Positions 25,867 to 33,855 of a stretch of DNA of 64,000 nt are shown here, in pieces; the stretch's first letter is position 1, and every line of letters begins with the position of its first letter. The translations under genes and the position numbers were made by a program. The notes beneath the pieces are model-generated. The model made no database searches. It was not told the DNA's origin and worked only from the letters and a program-made list of their open reading frames with translations. The stretch comes from Halorientalis regularis (lineage in GTDB: Archaea > Halobacteriota > Halobacteria > Halobacteriales > Haloarculaceae). Where the stretch lies: contig NZ_JALJCL010000009.1 in NCBI RefSeq assembly GCF_023698535.1, forward strand, positions 114,685-178,684. Reading direction: 5' to 3'.

Positions 25867-26364
25867 ATGGAAGTCGCCATCGTCAGCGACACACACGTTC
25901 CCTCCCGAATCGACCGCATCCCCGACTGGGTCCGCGACCGGCTGCGGGCGGCGGACCACGTCGTCCACGCCGGGGACTTCGACTCCGCGGACGCACTCGC
26001 GACCGTCGAGGACATCGCCAGCGACCTGACCGCCGTCTCGGGGAACACGGACGTGGGGCTTGGCCTGCCCGCGGTCGAGACCGTGACGCTGGGCGGCGTC
26101 GAGTTCGTCGTCACGCACGGAACCGGCAGTCCGGTCGGATACGAGGATCGAGTCGCCGAGACGGTCCGGGACCACGCCGGCGACGGCCCGACGGTCGGCG
26201 TCGGCGGCCACACGCACAGAGTCCTCGACACGGTGACCGACGGCGTCAGACTCCTCAACCCCGGAAGTGCGACCGGCGCACCGCCGGCGACACAGGTCAC
26301 CTTGCTGACCGCGGCCGTCGAACAGGGCAGTCTCACCATCAGAGTTCACGAACGCGAGCGGTGA
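25867..26364 (+). CDS. YfcE/MJ0936-type metallophosphoesterase
   Basis: A 165-residue calcineurin-like phosphoesterase. Metal-binding motifs are in order: SDTHVP (D-x-H), HAGDFD (GD), SGNTD (GNxD), THGTG and GGHTHR (GH-x-H). These match the small archaeal/bacterial phosphodiesterases such as MJ0936. Start ATG 25867. Divergent from the Nudix-eIF2B gene with 78 nt between them. Substrate unknown; family members cleave model phosphodiesters. Confidence 0.9.
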   Translation: MEVAIVSDTHVPSRIDRIPDWVRDRLRAADHVVHAGDFDSADALATVEDIASDLTAVSGNTDVGLGLPAVETVTLGGVEFVVTHGTGSPVGYEDRVAETVRDHAGDGPTVGVGGHTHRVLDTVTDGVRLLNPGSATGAPPATQVTLLTAAVEQGSLTIRVHERER

Positions 26365-26710
26365 GGTTTCTTGCCTTCGTGGGAACGAGCATCCGCAAAT
26401 AGCGTATGCGGGCCTCTGACAGGGTATTTAATGGAACCCACATTTATGGCACCAACTAAATATGGGAAAGAAACGTAGCTATCCGTGTACAGGGAATGTT
26501 GGACGCAGTCGGTGGAACGGAGTGGTGTTCGTCTCGCCCGGGGCGACCGTCAGCGTCGACGTGGACCGACCGACGCCGGGGCGACTGGCGACGGGTCGTC
26601 ACCCCGGGCCCCTGTGGGGGTAGAGACGGTGGATGGACCACGCGAGGAGACTGTCGGCGACACCAGTCCGACATTCCGGTCGCAACCAGCGACATGATGG
26701 AGGTAACACA
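26365..26710. other. 346-bp leader/intergenic region before the coiled-coil gene
   Basis: AT-rich at 26395-26470 with TATTTAATGG near 26425 and CATTTATGG near 26440, either of which could be a TATA-box region. The rest is GC-rich and continues up to ATG 26711, so if the promoter is at 26425 the coiled-coil gene has a leader of about 250 nt. A 53-codon frame at 26462-26623 (MGKKRSYPC...) lies in this leader and has mixed codon use; I do not call it a gene. Confidence 0.4.
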
Positions 26711-27379
26711 ATGAGCGAAGACGACAACTCACCGATCAGCACGATCTTCGAGGTGCAGCGTCGGACAATCGAGACCGGACAGGACGTCATCGAGCAGACG
26801 CTCAAGGTCCCGAAAGCGGCCAACGAGTCGCTCCACGGCACCGTCGGCGACCAGAAGAAGGCACAGCAGGACACCGTCAAGTTCGTCCAGGACACCATCG
26901 ACCAGCTGCTCGACACCGTCGAGTCGGCCACGCCCGAACAGGGCGAGCAGACGGTCGAGGACATCCGCGAGGCCGTCGACGAGGGCTTCGAGGAACTGCT
27001 CGACCAGCACGAGCAGGCACTCGACAGCATCGACGAGAGCTACGAGGACACGCTCGACCTCTACGAGGAACAGCTCGACCAGACCCTCGAGATAATCGAC
27101 AAGCAGTTCGAGGTCCTGATCGACGCCAACGAGACCGTCGAGCAGCAGACCATCGACGCCCTCGACGAACTCATCGACCAGTTCGAGGAACTCCAGGACG
27201 AGGTCAGCGAGCAGGCCGAGGACCTCGGCGGCCGCTTCGAGGAGCAGGCCGAGGAGTTCGAGGAAGCCCTTGGCGACCAGATCGACCGCTACCGTGAGCA
27301 GGTCGACGACCTCCAGGAGCAGTTCGAGGAACTGCCCGACGAGGTCAGCGCCGAGGACGACGACACCGCCGAAGCCTGA
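26711..27379 (+). CDS. Acidic coiled-coil protein (phasin-like)
   Basis: A 222-residue protein, almost entirely heptad-rich coiled coil from residue 12 to 215, rich in Glu, Asp and Gln (LLDTVESATPEQGEQTVEDI, LDQHEQALDSIDESYEDTLD). There is no signal peptide or membrane helix. The shape and composition resemble PHA-granule phasins or chaperone-like coiled coils of haloarchaea. There are no PHA synthase genes nearby, so the phasin reading is only a suggestion. ATG 26711 starts the first acidic stretch. Confidence 0.7.
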   Translation: MSEDDNSPISTIFEVQRRTIETGQDVIEQTLKVPKAANESLHGTVGDQKKAQQDTVKFVQDTIDQLLDTVESATPEQGEQTVEDIREAVDEGFEELLDQHEQALDSIDESYEDTLDLYEEQLDQTLEIIDKQFEVLIDANETVEQQTIDALDELIDQFEELQDEVSEQAEDLGGRFEEQAEEFEEALGDQIDRYREQVDDLQEQFEELPDEVSAEDDDTAEA

Positions 27380-27585
27380 TCGGCGACCACGCGGCACCGC
27401 GCCGCATCGTTTCCGAACTCGAAGGGGGAGTGCGGACCAGGGGTTTCACGTACGTCCACAGAGATGACGCTGGCACGAGACGGATGTGGGGGAGTCACAG
27501 ACGACGGGGGAGTCGGGCGTGTATCGTGCGGTGGGGGCATCGGCGGGACGGCCGGCCGACCCGAGAGAGCGACAGGTGACTCGCG

Positions 27586-28902
27586 ATGATCCCGTCGCTC
27601 GACTGGGTGCTGGCGGCGCTCCCGCCGCTCCAGTGGAATCTAATACTGATCCCGCCGATTACCGGGATCATCGGGTACATCACCAACTGGGTCGGGATCC
27701 GGTTGCTCTTTCACCCGCTTGAGTTCCGCGGGTTCAGGATGCCGGGGCTGAAGCAACTGGCCCCGATGCTCCCGAGGAAGATTCAGCAGATCCCCGGCGT
27801 GATGGAGGGAAAGATCGGGTGGCAGGGAATCATCCCGTCACGGTCGGCGAAGATGGGCAGCGTCGCCTACGACGCCTCGATTGCGAAGCTCGCGAGTCAA
27901 CAGGAGTTCTACGAACGGCTCGACCCCGACCGGATCGCCCAGCACATGGTCGAGCGGTCCCGGGACGACTTCCACGCGTACGTCGACGACCTGCTGGACC
28001 GGGAACAGCCGGTCGTCTGGAACTCCGTTCCGGACGGGGCACGGCAGTTCGTCCACGCACGGATCGAACGACAACTCCCGGAGGTCGCCGACCGGATCAT
28101 GCAGTCGACGGCCCGGAACATCGACGAGGTACTGAGCCTCAAGCTGATGGTCATCGACTACCTCGACAACCACCCCGAGTTGCTCAACCGGATGTTCCTG
28201 GAGGTCGGCGAGGAGGAACTGAAGTTCCTCGTCAACTCCGGCTTTTACTTCGGGACGCTGCTGGGCGTGTTCTCGATCCCGCTGTTCCTGTTTTTCGACA
28301 AGGCCTGGTGGGTCCTGCCGGTCTCGGGCGTCCTCGTGGGGTATTTCACCAACTACATCGCGATCAAGGCGATCTTCAACCCGCAGGAGCCCGTCGATAT
28401 CGGCCCGTTCACGCTCCAGGGTCTGTTCATCCAGCGGCAGGAGGAGGTGGCCGAGCGGTACGGCGAGATCGTCGCCGAGGAGATCATCACCGTCGAGAAC
28501 GTCGCCCAGAACCTGCTGTACGGAAAACGCTCCGACCGGACGCGTCGAATGATCGAGGAGGCGATCCGCCCCTCGCTGGACGAGGCACTGGGGATGGCCG
28601 CGCCGGTCATCCGTGTCGCGACGGGTGATCGGCGGTACGAGGAGATCCGCGACGCGCTGGCGACCGAGGGCGTCGAGTACGCGCTGGAGCCGTTACAGGA
28701 CACCGACTTCAACCGCGAGCGGTCGGTCCCCGTCAAGGAACTGATCGCGAACCGGATGCAGGAGCTACCCCCCCAAGACTTTACAATGACGCTACGTTCT
28801 GCTTTCAAAGAAGACGAGTGGCTGCTCATCGGTATCGGGGCAGCCCTCGGGTTCGTCGCGGGGTGGGTCCAGCTACTGGTGGTGACCACAGTACCAATAT
28901 GA
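27586..28902 (+). CDS. DUF445 family membrane protein
   Basis: A 438-residue protein of the DUF445 (YheB-like) family. The N-terminus has a membrane segment LILIPPITGIIGYITNWVGI and the diagnostic IxxxxGxxxNxxAI-type motif, repeated later as GYFTNYIAIKAIFNP. A third membrane segment is near the C-terminus (LIGIGAALGFVAGWVQLLVV). Between them are long helices. Function unknown in the family. It overlaps the next gene by 4 nt (ATGA), so the pair is an operon. Its upstream spacer (27380-27585) shows no gene. Confidence 0.9.
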   Translation: MIPSLDWVLAALPPLQWNLILIPPITGIIGYITNWVGIRLLFHPLEFRGFRMPGLKQLAPMLPRKIQQIPGVMEGKIGWQGIIPSRSAKMGSVAYDASIAKLASQQEFYERLDPDRIAQHMVERSRDDFHAYVDDLLDREQPVVWNSVPDGARQFVHARIERQLPEVADRIMQSTARNIDEVLSLKLMVIDYLDNHPELLNRMFLEVGEEELKFLVNSGFYFGTLLGVFSIPLFLFFDKAWWVLPVSGVLVGYFTNYIAIKAIFNPQEPVDIGPFTLQGLFIQRQEEVAERYGEIVAEEIITVENVAQNLLYGKRSDRTRRMIEEAIRPSLDEALGMAAPVIRVATGDRRYEEIRDALATEGVEYALEPLQDTDFNRERSVPVKELIANRMQELPPQDFTMTLRSAFKEDEWLLIGIGAALGFVAGWVQLLVVTTVPI

Positions 28903-30536
28903 GCGAGTTCAACGACAGCGAACGGACATCGGGGGACGCCGCGCCGGGCGGGGGCGACAGCAGCGACTGGGTGTCGGAGATCGCACGCGAAACGGAGGGG
29001 ACTGCCGACACCGCCGACGCGCTCGATCCCTCGTCGGTCGTGCGCCTGTTCGACATCCTCGACGTGGCCACGACCGAGCGCGACCTCGGCCAGGATCAGG
29101 TCGAGCAACTGCTGGACGTGCTGGAGGCGTCCATCGTCACGCCGACGCCGATGGACACCGACGAGACCGAACGCCTCATTTCGGTGCTGGAGTCGACGGT
29201 CGTCGATCCGGTCGATCCCGACGCCACCGAGGAGGCCCTGTCGGTGCTGAACACGGCCATCGTCGACCCGACGGGTGCCTCGGCGACACGGACCGACGGG
29301 GTCCTCTCGGTGATCGAGTCCGCGATGACCGATCCGACCGTCGCCGAGGAGGGCATCGAGGAGGCCTTCACCATGTTCGACGCCGCGCTCGCGACGCTGA
29401 CCGATCCCTCGGGGGACTCCGAGGAGGTGTTCTCGACGCTGGACTCGACGGTCACGAGCCTGCTGGACCCGTCGGTCGACACCGACGAACTGGTCGGCTC
29501 GCTCGACGACGCCGTCGCCGATATGGCGGACCCGGCGACCGACTCGGGGGACGCGCTCTCGTCGGTCGACAGGGTGATGTCACACCTGCTGAACCCCGGC
29601 GAGACCGAGGAGGACAAGTTCTCGCCGCCGGATCTCGAGGAGAGCGATCACCCGTCGCTGTCGACGACGCCGGGTGACCTCGACGATTCCTTCCGGGTCG
29701 CCCGGATCGGGGCGGCCGCCCTCCAGCGGTCGACGGGCTATTCCGTCCGGTCGGGCGTCCGGACCGGCCCGCGGCTGGTGCGGGCCGCGGCCACCTCCGA
29801 ATCGATGGTCGACATGGTCGAGGAGGTGCGGTCGATCACGCTCGACGAACTGGATCGGCTGGGCGTCGACACGCCCGCGGAGAACGACGAGACGGAGGTG
29901 GACCGCCCGACGTCCTCGCTCCCGGCCGACAAGGACCGACTGCAACGGCGTGGCGCGCGGCTGATGGAGGCGTCCGCCGACGTGGACTACGTCGAGGAAG
30001 TCCATCCGGCGTACGCGTCGATCCTCGATCAGGTGGCCCCCGACGAGGTGCGCATCCTCCGTCTGCTGGCCACCGAGGGTCGCCAGCCATCGATGGACGT
30101 GCGCGACGTGGGCTGGGTGCCGATCAGCTCCGAACTCGTGGCGGCCGGGCTGACGATGATCGGCAACGAGGCGGGGTGTCAGCACCTCGACCGGGTCCAC
30201 GCCTACCTGAACAACCTCAAGCGGCTGGGGCTGATCTGGTTCTCCGACGAACCGGTCGAGGACCTGAACGAGTACCAGGTTCTGCAGGCCCAGCCCGACG
30301 TGCAGGACGCCATCGAGGAGGCCAGACGCGCCAAGCTGATTCGCCGGAGTATCCACCTGACGCCGTTCGGCGTCGACTTCTGCCGGGAAGTGCTCCCCAT
30401 CGAGGTCGTCGTCGAGACGGCCGCCGGCGTCTACGAGACACCGGAAGCACCCGAGTCGCGGGACGCGCCCGCCCGACCGGAGATGCCCGAAGACGTGACC
30501 GACCGGCCCCTCGACGAGTCGGCCGACGAACCCTGA
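28899..30536 (+). CDS. Repeat-rich acidic protein with C-terminal Abi-alpha/DUF4393-like domain
   Basis: A 545-residue protein. Residues about 50-245 consist of roughly seven degenerate repeats of 28-32 residues with the theme (V/T)L(E/D)S(T/A)VxDPTxPDxxxEE. Residues about 255-320 are amphipathic helices, with no membrane segment. Residues about 365-505 resemble the Abi-alpha (DUF4393) domain: a PDEVRILRLLATEG helix, VHAYLNNLKRLGLIWFS, and RRSIHLTPFGVDFCREVLP. In bacteria Abi-alpha proteins have been tied to phage abortive infection and to carbon metabolism. It is translationally coupled to the DUF445 gene, so the two probably act together. Confidence 0.75.
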   Translation: MSEFNDSERTSGDAAPGGGDSSDWVSEIARETEGTADTADALDPSSVVRLFDILDVATTERDLGQDQVEQLLDVLEASIVTPTPMDTDETERLISVLESTVVDPVDPDATEEALSVLNTAIVDPTGASATRTDGVLSVIESAMTDPTVAEEGIEEAFTMFDAALATLTDPSGDSEEVFSTLDSTVTSLLDPSVDTDELVGSLDDAVADMADPATDSGDALSSVDRVMSHLLNPGETEEDKFSPPDLEESDHPSLSTTPGDLDDSFRVARIGAAALQRSTGYSVRSGVRTGPRLVRAAATSESMVDMVEEVRSITLDELDRLGVDTPAENDETEVDRPTSSLPADKDRLQRRGARLMEASADVDYVEEVHPAYASILDQVAPDEVRILRLLATEGRQPSMDVRDVGWVPISSELVAAGLTMIGNEAGCQHLDRVHAYLNNLKRLGLIWFSDEPVEDLNEYQVLQAQPDVQDAIEEARRAKLIRRSIHLTPFGVDFCREVLPIEVVVETAAGVYETPEAPESRDAPARPEMPEDVTDRPLDESADEP

Positions 30537-30607
30537 GCGACGGTCCGTGGGACTGCTTCTCGAAGTATGCGCGGCGCTACGGAGCGGTCGGTCCGAGAGT
30601 GAGAGAT

Positions 30608-30749
30608 GGGAACGCGTGTGGGGGGAGCGTTCCGTCGGGGGAGCGTCGGTCGTTTCGACGTGCGTTCCGTGGGGAACGCGTGTGGGGGGAGCGTTCCGTC
30701 GGGGGAGCGTCGGTCGTTTCGACGTGCGTTCCGTGGGGAACGCGTGTGG
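30608..30749. repeat. 64-bp direct repeat, 2.2 copies
   Basis: GGGAACGCGTGTGGGGGGAG recurs with its AAC at 30611 and 30675, and GGGAACGCGTGTGG again with AAC at 30739, so the period is 64 bp. Two full copies are near identical. The array starts about 70 nt after the stop of the Abi-alpha-like gene. Confidence 0.9.
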
Positions 30750-30790
30750 TGTTGGGAGCGTTCCACGGGAGTGTTGGGGGAGGGGAGTGG

Positions 30791-31177
30791 TCAGGTGGCC
30801 GACGACGACCCGAGGACTCGCGTCCCGGCCGCGCTGGTCATGTAGCCGACGATGAGCACGTCGACCGGCGCCATGAACAGCGCGTAGAACAACAGGAAAT
30901 TGCTCATGGGGGCTAACAGCAGGAATGGCAGGTAGACGAATCGCGCGAAGAACAACACCAGAGCCACCATCGAGAGTGCGAGTGACTCCTCGACGGCGTA
31001 TGCCAACAGGAGCAGGTTCATCGGTGCCATCCAGATGAGCGGGAGGAGTACCGACCGCGCCTGCGTGGCCAGGAACGAGACCTCGGCAGCGATCAGCACC
31101 ACTGTCGGTACGAACACCGTCAGGTCCACCCTCGGCAGCCATCGCCGCGTCCGGGTCGTGGTCGTCACATCGGTCAT
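30791..31177 (-). CDS. Four-helix membrane protein of unknown function
   Basis: A 128-residue protein with four hydrophobic segments: VFVPTVVLIAAEVSFLA (residues about 21-37), LLPLIWMAPMNLLLLAYAV, LALSMVALVLFFARFVYLPF and FLLFYALFMAPVDVLIVGYM. A short basic N-terminus is followed by TM1. I do not recognise the family. ATG 31177 is used because the preceding in-frame stretch is polar and unlikely. Its upstream region is strongly AT-rich and contains an inverted repeat. Confidence 0.65.
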   Translation of the reverse strand: MTDVTTTTRTRRWLPRVDLTVFVPTVVLIAAEVSFLATQARSVLLPLIWMAPMNLLLLAYAVEESLALSMVALVLFFARFVYLPFLLLAPMSNFLLFYALFMAPVDVLIVGYMTSAAGTRVLGSSSAT

Positions 31178-31250
31178 CCCGGTCGGTCCTTCCGCGCTGT
31201 GGCACTTCAACTATTCGTCTATATCTGATATATCGGTCCACGTATCTAGC

Positions 31251-31282
31251 CGGTATTTTAAACCAGTGTTTAAAAATAGCCG
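31251..31282. repeat. AT-rich inverted repeat in a divergent promoter region
   Basis: CGGTATTTTAAAC (left) and GTTTAAAAATAGCCG (right) are near-perfect reverse complements with a 4-nt CAGT loop, one extra base and one extra T in the right arm. It lies between the membrane protein gene (start 31177) and cofE (start 31445). It could be an operator or a terminator-like hairpin. Confidence 0.6.
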
Positions 31283-31444
31283 AATATCGACCGGTGTTTG
31301 ATTCCTGGTAATTATTCCGGAAGCGTCCGGCAGTTTAAGTACGGGCGGCGAGTCGGGGGTGCGGTCAGCGAAGAACGCGTCCGCGATGGTGGCCGGCCTT
31401 GCCAGTGGCGCGTCCCTTTTTGTCGGCCACCCCACAGTGGGGGT

Positions 31445-32197
31445 ATGGAGGTGTTCGCGGTCCCGGGGCTGCCGGAGGTTCGGCCGGGCGACGACCTGGC
31501 CGCGTTGATCGAGCGCCAGGGCCGGCTCCGGCCCGACGACGTGGTGGTGGTCGCCAGTACCGTCGTCTCGAAAGCCGAGGGGCGGACGGCCGACCTCTCG
31601 GATTTCGATCCGGGCGCACGCGCCCGGGAGATCGCCGAGCGCCTGGCGGACCTGACCGACGAGGAGAAAGACCCCCGATTCGCACAGGCGGTCATCGAGG
31701 AGAGCGAATCGCTCCTGCTGTCGGCACCGTTCCTGCTCACGAAGACCCGGTTCGGGCACGTGACGGTCAACGCGGGCATCGACCGCTCGAACGTGCCCGA
31801 CGCCGATCTCCTCCTGTTACCCGAGGACCCCGGTGCGAGCGCGCAGGCGCTCGCCGAGGCGCTGGACCGGCCGGTGGTCGTCTCGGATACGTCGGGCAGA
31901 CCCTTCCGGCACGGCCAGCGCGGGGTCGCGGTCGGCTGGGCCGGGATACCCGCCAGCCGCGACTGGCGGGGCGAACCCGACCGCGACGGCCGCGAACTCG
32001 GCGTGACGGTCCAGTCGGTGGTCGACGAACTCGCGGCGGCGAGCAACCTGGTGGCCGGCGAGGGCGGCGGCGGCACGCCAGTGACCGTCGTCCGCGACTG
32101 GCAGTTCGGCGACCACGACGGCAGCGACGAACTGTTCCGGGACCGGGCGGACGACCTGGTCCGACAGGCACTGGAAGCGTGGGATTACGACTCATGA
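31445..32197 (+). CDS. cofE: Coenzyme F420-0:L-glutamate ligase
   Basis: A 250-residue CofE-type enzyme that adds glutamate residues to F420-0 with GTP. Seen: RLRPDDVVVVASTVVSKAEGR (residues about 25-45), VIEESESLL, NAGIDRSNV, and the PVVVSDTSGRPFRHGQRGVAVG block. These segments match archaeal CofE. ATG 31445 follows a TTTTTG-type box and gives a near-leaderless transcript. It overlaps mer by 4 nt (ATGA), so cofE and mer form an operon that couples F420 maturation with its use. Confidence 0.93.
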   Translation: MEVFAVPGLPEVRPGDDLAALIERQGRLRPDDVVVVASTVVSKAEGRTADLSDFDPGARAREIAERLADLTDEEKDPRFAQAVIEESESLLLSAPFLLTKTRFGHVTVNAGIDRSNVPDADLLLLPEDPGASAQALAEALDRPVVVSDTSGRPFRHGQRGVAVGWAGIPASRDWRGEPDRDGRELGVTVQSVVDELAAASNLVAGEGGGGTPVTVVRDWQFGDHDGSDELFRDRADDLVRQALEAWDYDS

Positions 32198-33162
32198 ATG
32201 CTATCGAACTCACCCCCGAACATCCGATCGAGGAGGTTACCGAACTGGCAGTCACCGCCGAGCGGGCGGGCTTCGACACCGTGCTCGCGTCGTGTCACTA
32301 CTTCAACCGCGATCCCTACGTCGCTCTCGACCGGATCGCGGACGCCACCGAGGAGGTGGCGCTGGGGCCGGCGGCGGCCAACCCCTACGACACACACCCC
32401 GTCGCGCTGGCCTCCCGGGTCGCGACGATCCAGGAAGTCAGCGACGGCCGGGCCGTCTTCGGCGTCGGCCCCGGCGACCGCTCGACACTCTCCGCGCTGG
32501 GCGTCGAGCGCGACAGCCCGCTCCGGCGCGTGTTAGAGACGTTCAAAGTCGCCCAGGACCTCTGGGCCGGCGAGTCCGTCGACGCGGACGGCACGTTCCA
32601 GGCGGCCGACGCCGACCTCGAATACGCGGTCGAGGGCGAGATTCCCGTCTACGTCGGCGCGCAGGGCCCCCACATGATCCGGATGAGCGCGAAACACGCA
32701 GACGGCGTCCTCTACAACGGGTCACACCCCCGCGATATGGCGTGGGCGGCCGAGCAGGTGGAAAAGGGGCTGGCGGATCGCCCGGACGAACGGGGCGACT
32801 TCGACTTCGCGGCCTACGCGAGTGTCAGCGTCGCCGACGAGGAAGCAGCCGCCCGGGAGGCCGCCCGGCCGCCGGTCGCGTTCATCGCCGGCGGGGCGGC
32901 CCCGCCCGTGCTGGATCGCCACGACCTCGACCAGGAGCGCGCCGAGGAAATCGGTGCGGCTATCGAAGCGGGATCGTTCAGCGAGGCCTTCGGACTCGTG
33001 ACCGAGGCGATGATCGACGCGTTCTGTATCGCGGGGACACAGACACAGGTCGAAAACGAGGTCGAGGCGGTGATGGAGTACGCGGATAGTTTCGTCGTCG
33101 GTGCGCCGCTGGGCCCGGACCTGGAGCGAGCTATCGAGCTTGCGGGGGCTGTCCTCCGCTGA
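32194..33162 (+). CDS. mer: 5,10-methylenetetrahydromethanopterin reductase-type F420 enzyme
   Basis: A 322-residue LLM-fold protein close to Mer: MNAIELTPEHPIEEVTELAV, ALGPAAANPYDTHPVALASR, VFGVGPGDRST, then PVYVGAQGPHMIRMSAKHADG and the C-terminal WIAGTQTQVENE-like CIAGTQTQVENEVE segment. In methanogens Mer reduces methylene-H4MPT with F420H2; in haloarchaea it is thought to serve folate/C1 interconversion. It overlaps cofE upstream and its last 32 nt overlap a minus-strand microprotein gene. Confidence 0.85.
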   Translation: MNAIELTPEHPIEEVTELAVTAERAGFDTVLASCHYFNRDPYVALDRIADATEEVALGPAAANPYDTHPVALASRVATIQEVSDGRAVFGVGPGDRSTLSALGVERDSPLRRVLETFKVAQDLWAGESVDADGTFQAADADLEYAVEGEIPVYVGAQGPHMIRMSAKHADGVLYNGSHPRDMAWAAEQVEKGLADRPDERGDFDFAAYASVSVADEEAAAREAARPPVAFIAGGAAPPVLDRHDLDQERAEEIGAAIEAGSFSEAFGLVTEAMIDAFCIAGTQTQVENEVEAVMEYADSFVVGAPLGPDLERAIELAGAVLR

Positions 33163-33346
33163 GGTCCGGGACCACCGCGGAGACGAGGACGCCGAGCAAG
33201 AGATAGCCCGTCAGGCCGACCGTCCCGGCGATCAGAAGGCCGCCCATGGTGATCAGGGCGGCGCTGAGCGGGTCTGAGAGTGCAATTTCGGTGATGCTCT
33301 GGACGAGTTTCGGGATGCTGGTGACGATATCGACGAGTCCTGCCAT
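33131..33346 (-). CDS. Small membrane protein (71 aa)
   Basis: A 71-residue protein with two hydrophobic segments (ALITMGGLLIAGTVGLTG and YLLLGVLVSAVVPDL). The C-terminal end overlaps the 3' end of mer by 32 nt on the opposite strand. Codon ends are G/C-biased in this frame and the reading frame is continuous, which supports it, but no homologue is recognised. A TATA-like sequence is not obvious in the 80 nt upstream. Function unknown. Confidence 0.5.
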   Translation of the reverse strand: MAGLVDIVTSIPKLVQSITEIALSDPLSAALITMGGLLIAGTVGLTGYLLLGVLVSAVVPDLSGGQPPQAR

Positions 33347-33425
33347 ACCCGATGTATTCGGGGGCTCGTACTTGTGTGTCGTGGTTTGGCGAAGGTCTAA
33401 GAGCGCCGGGCCCTGAGACGGCCGC

Positions 33426-33671
33426 ATGGACGACGCCTCGCTCGACGAGTTCGCGAACGCGAGCGACGATGACGCCGACGACGACGGAGCGGACGCCGAT
33501 GCTCCCGAGCCGGCCGAAGAGCCCGCGACCGGTTCGGAGGCGGTCGCCCCGGCCACGTCGACGTACGCCTGGACCGGGGACGGCACGGTGTGTGGGGCCT
33601 GCGGCGAGTCGGTCGCGCGCCGCTGGCGGGACGGTGACGACCTGGTCTGTGCCGACTGCAAGGAGTGGTAA
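33426..33671 (+). CDS. Acidic protein with C-terminal zinc-ribbon (DUF7573-like)
   Basis: An 81-residue protein. Residues 1-45 are an Asp/Glu/Ala/Pro-rich disordered region; residues 46-81 carry a CxxC pair (CGAC) and a second CxxC (CADC) with an intervening basic RRWRDGDDL, a typical mini-zinc-ribbon ending in KEW. The family name DUF7573 is recalled and not verified. Function unknown. It is monocistronic, 79 nt after the small membrane protein gene start. Confidence 0.7.
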   Translation: MDDASLDEFANASDDDADDDGADADAPEPAEEPATGSEAVAPATSTYAWTGDGTVCGACGESVARRWRDGDDLVCADCKEW

Positions 33672-33855
33672 CTCATCAGCCGAGTGATACAGCAATATTA
33701 GGTGGGACCGGTCCATACCACGCATGTGAACGGTACCGACGGCCGCGGTCTGGCCGGGTGCAGTGTTCGAGCCCGCGGTTCGTTCGGCCGAGTGGACAAG
33801 ACACTTGCCGGTCGACAGTGCACGGCCAGTTACTCGCCCGCCACCCCCGCTACTC

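Noticed and set aside
26462..26623. Short frame MGKKRSYPC in the leader of the coiled-coil gene
   Set aside because: Codon use changes halfway and there is no homologue; kept only as a possibility in the leader note.
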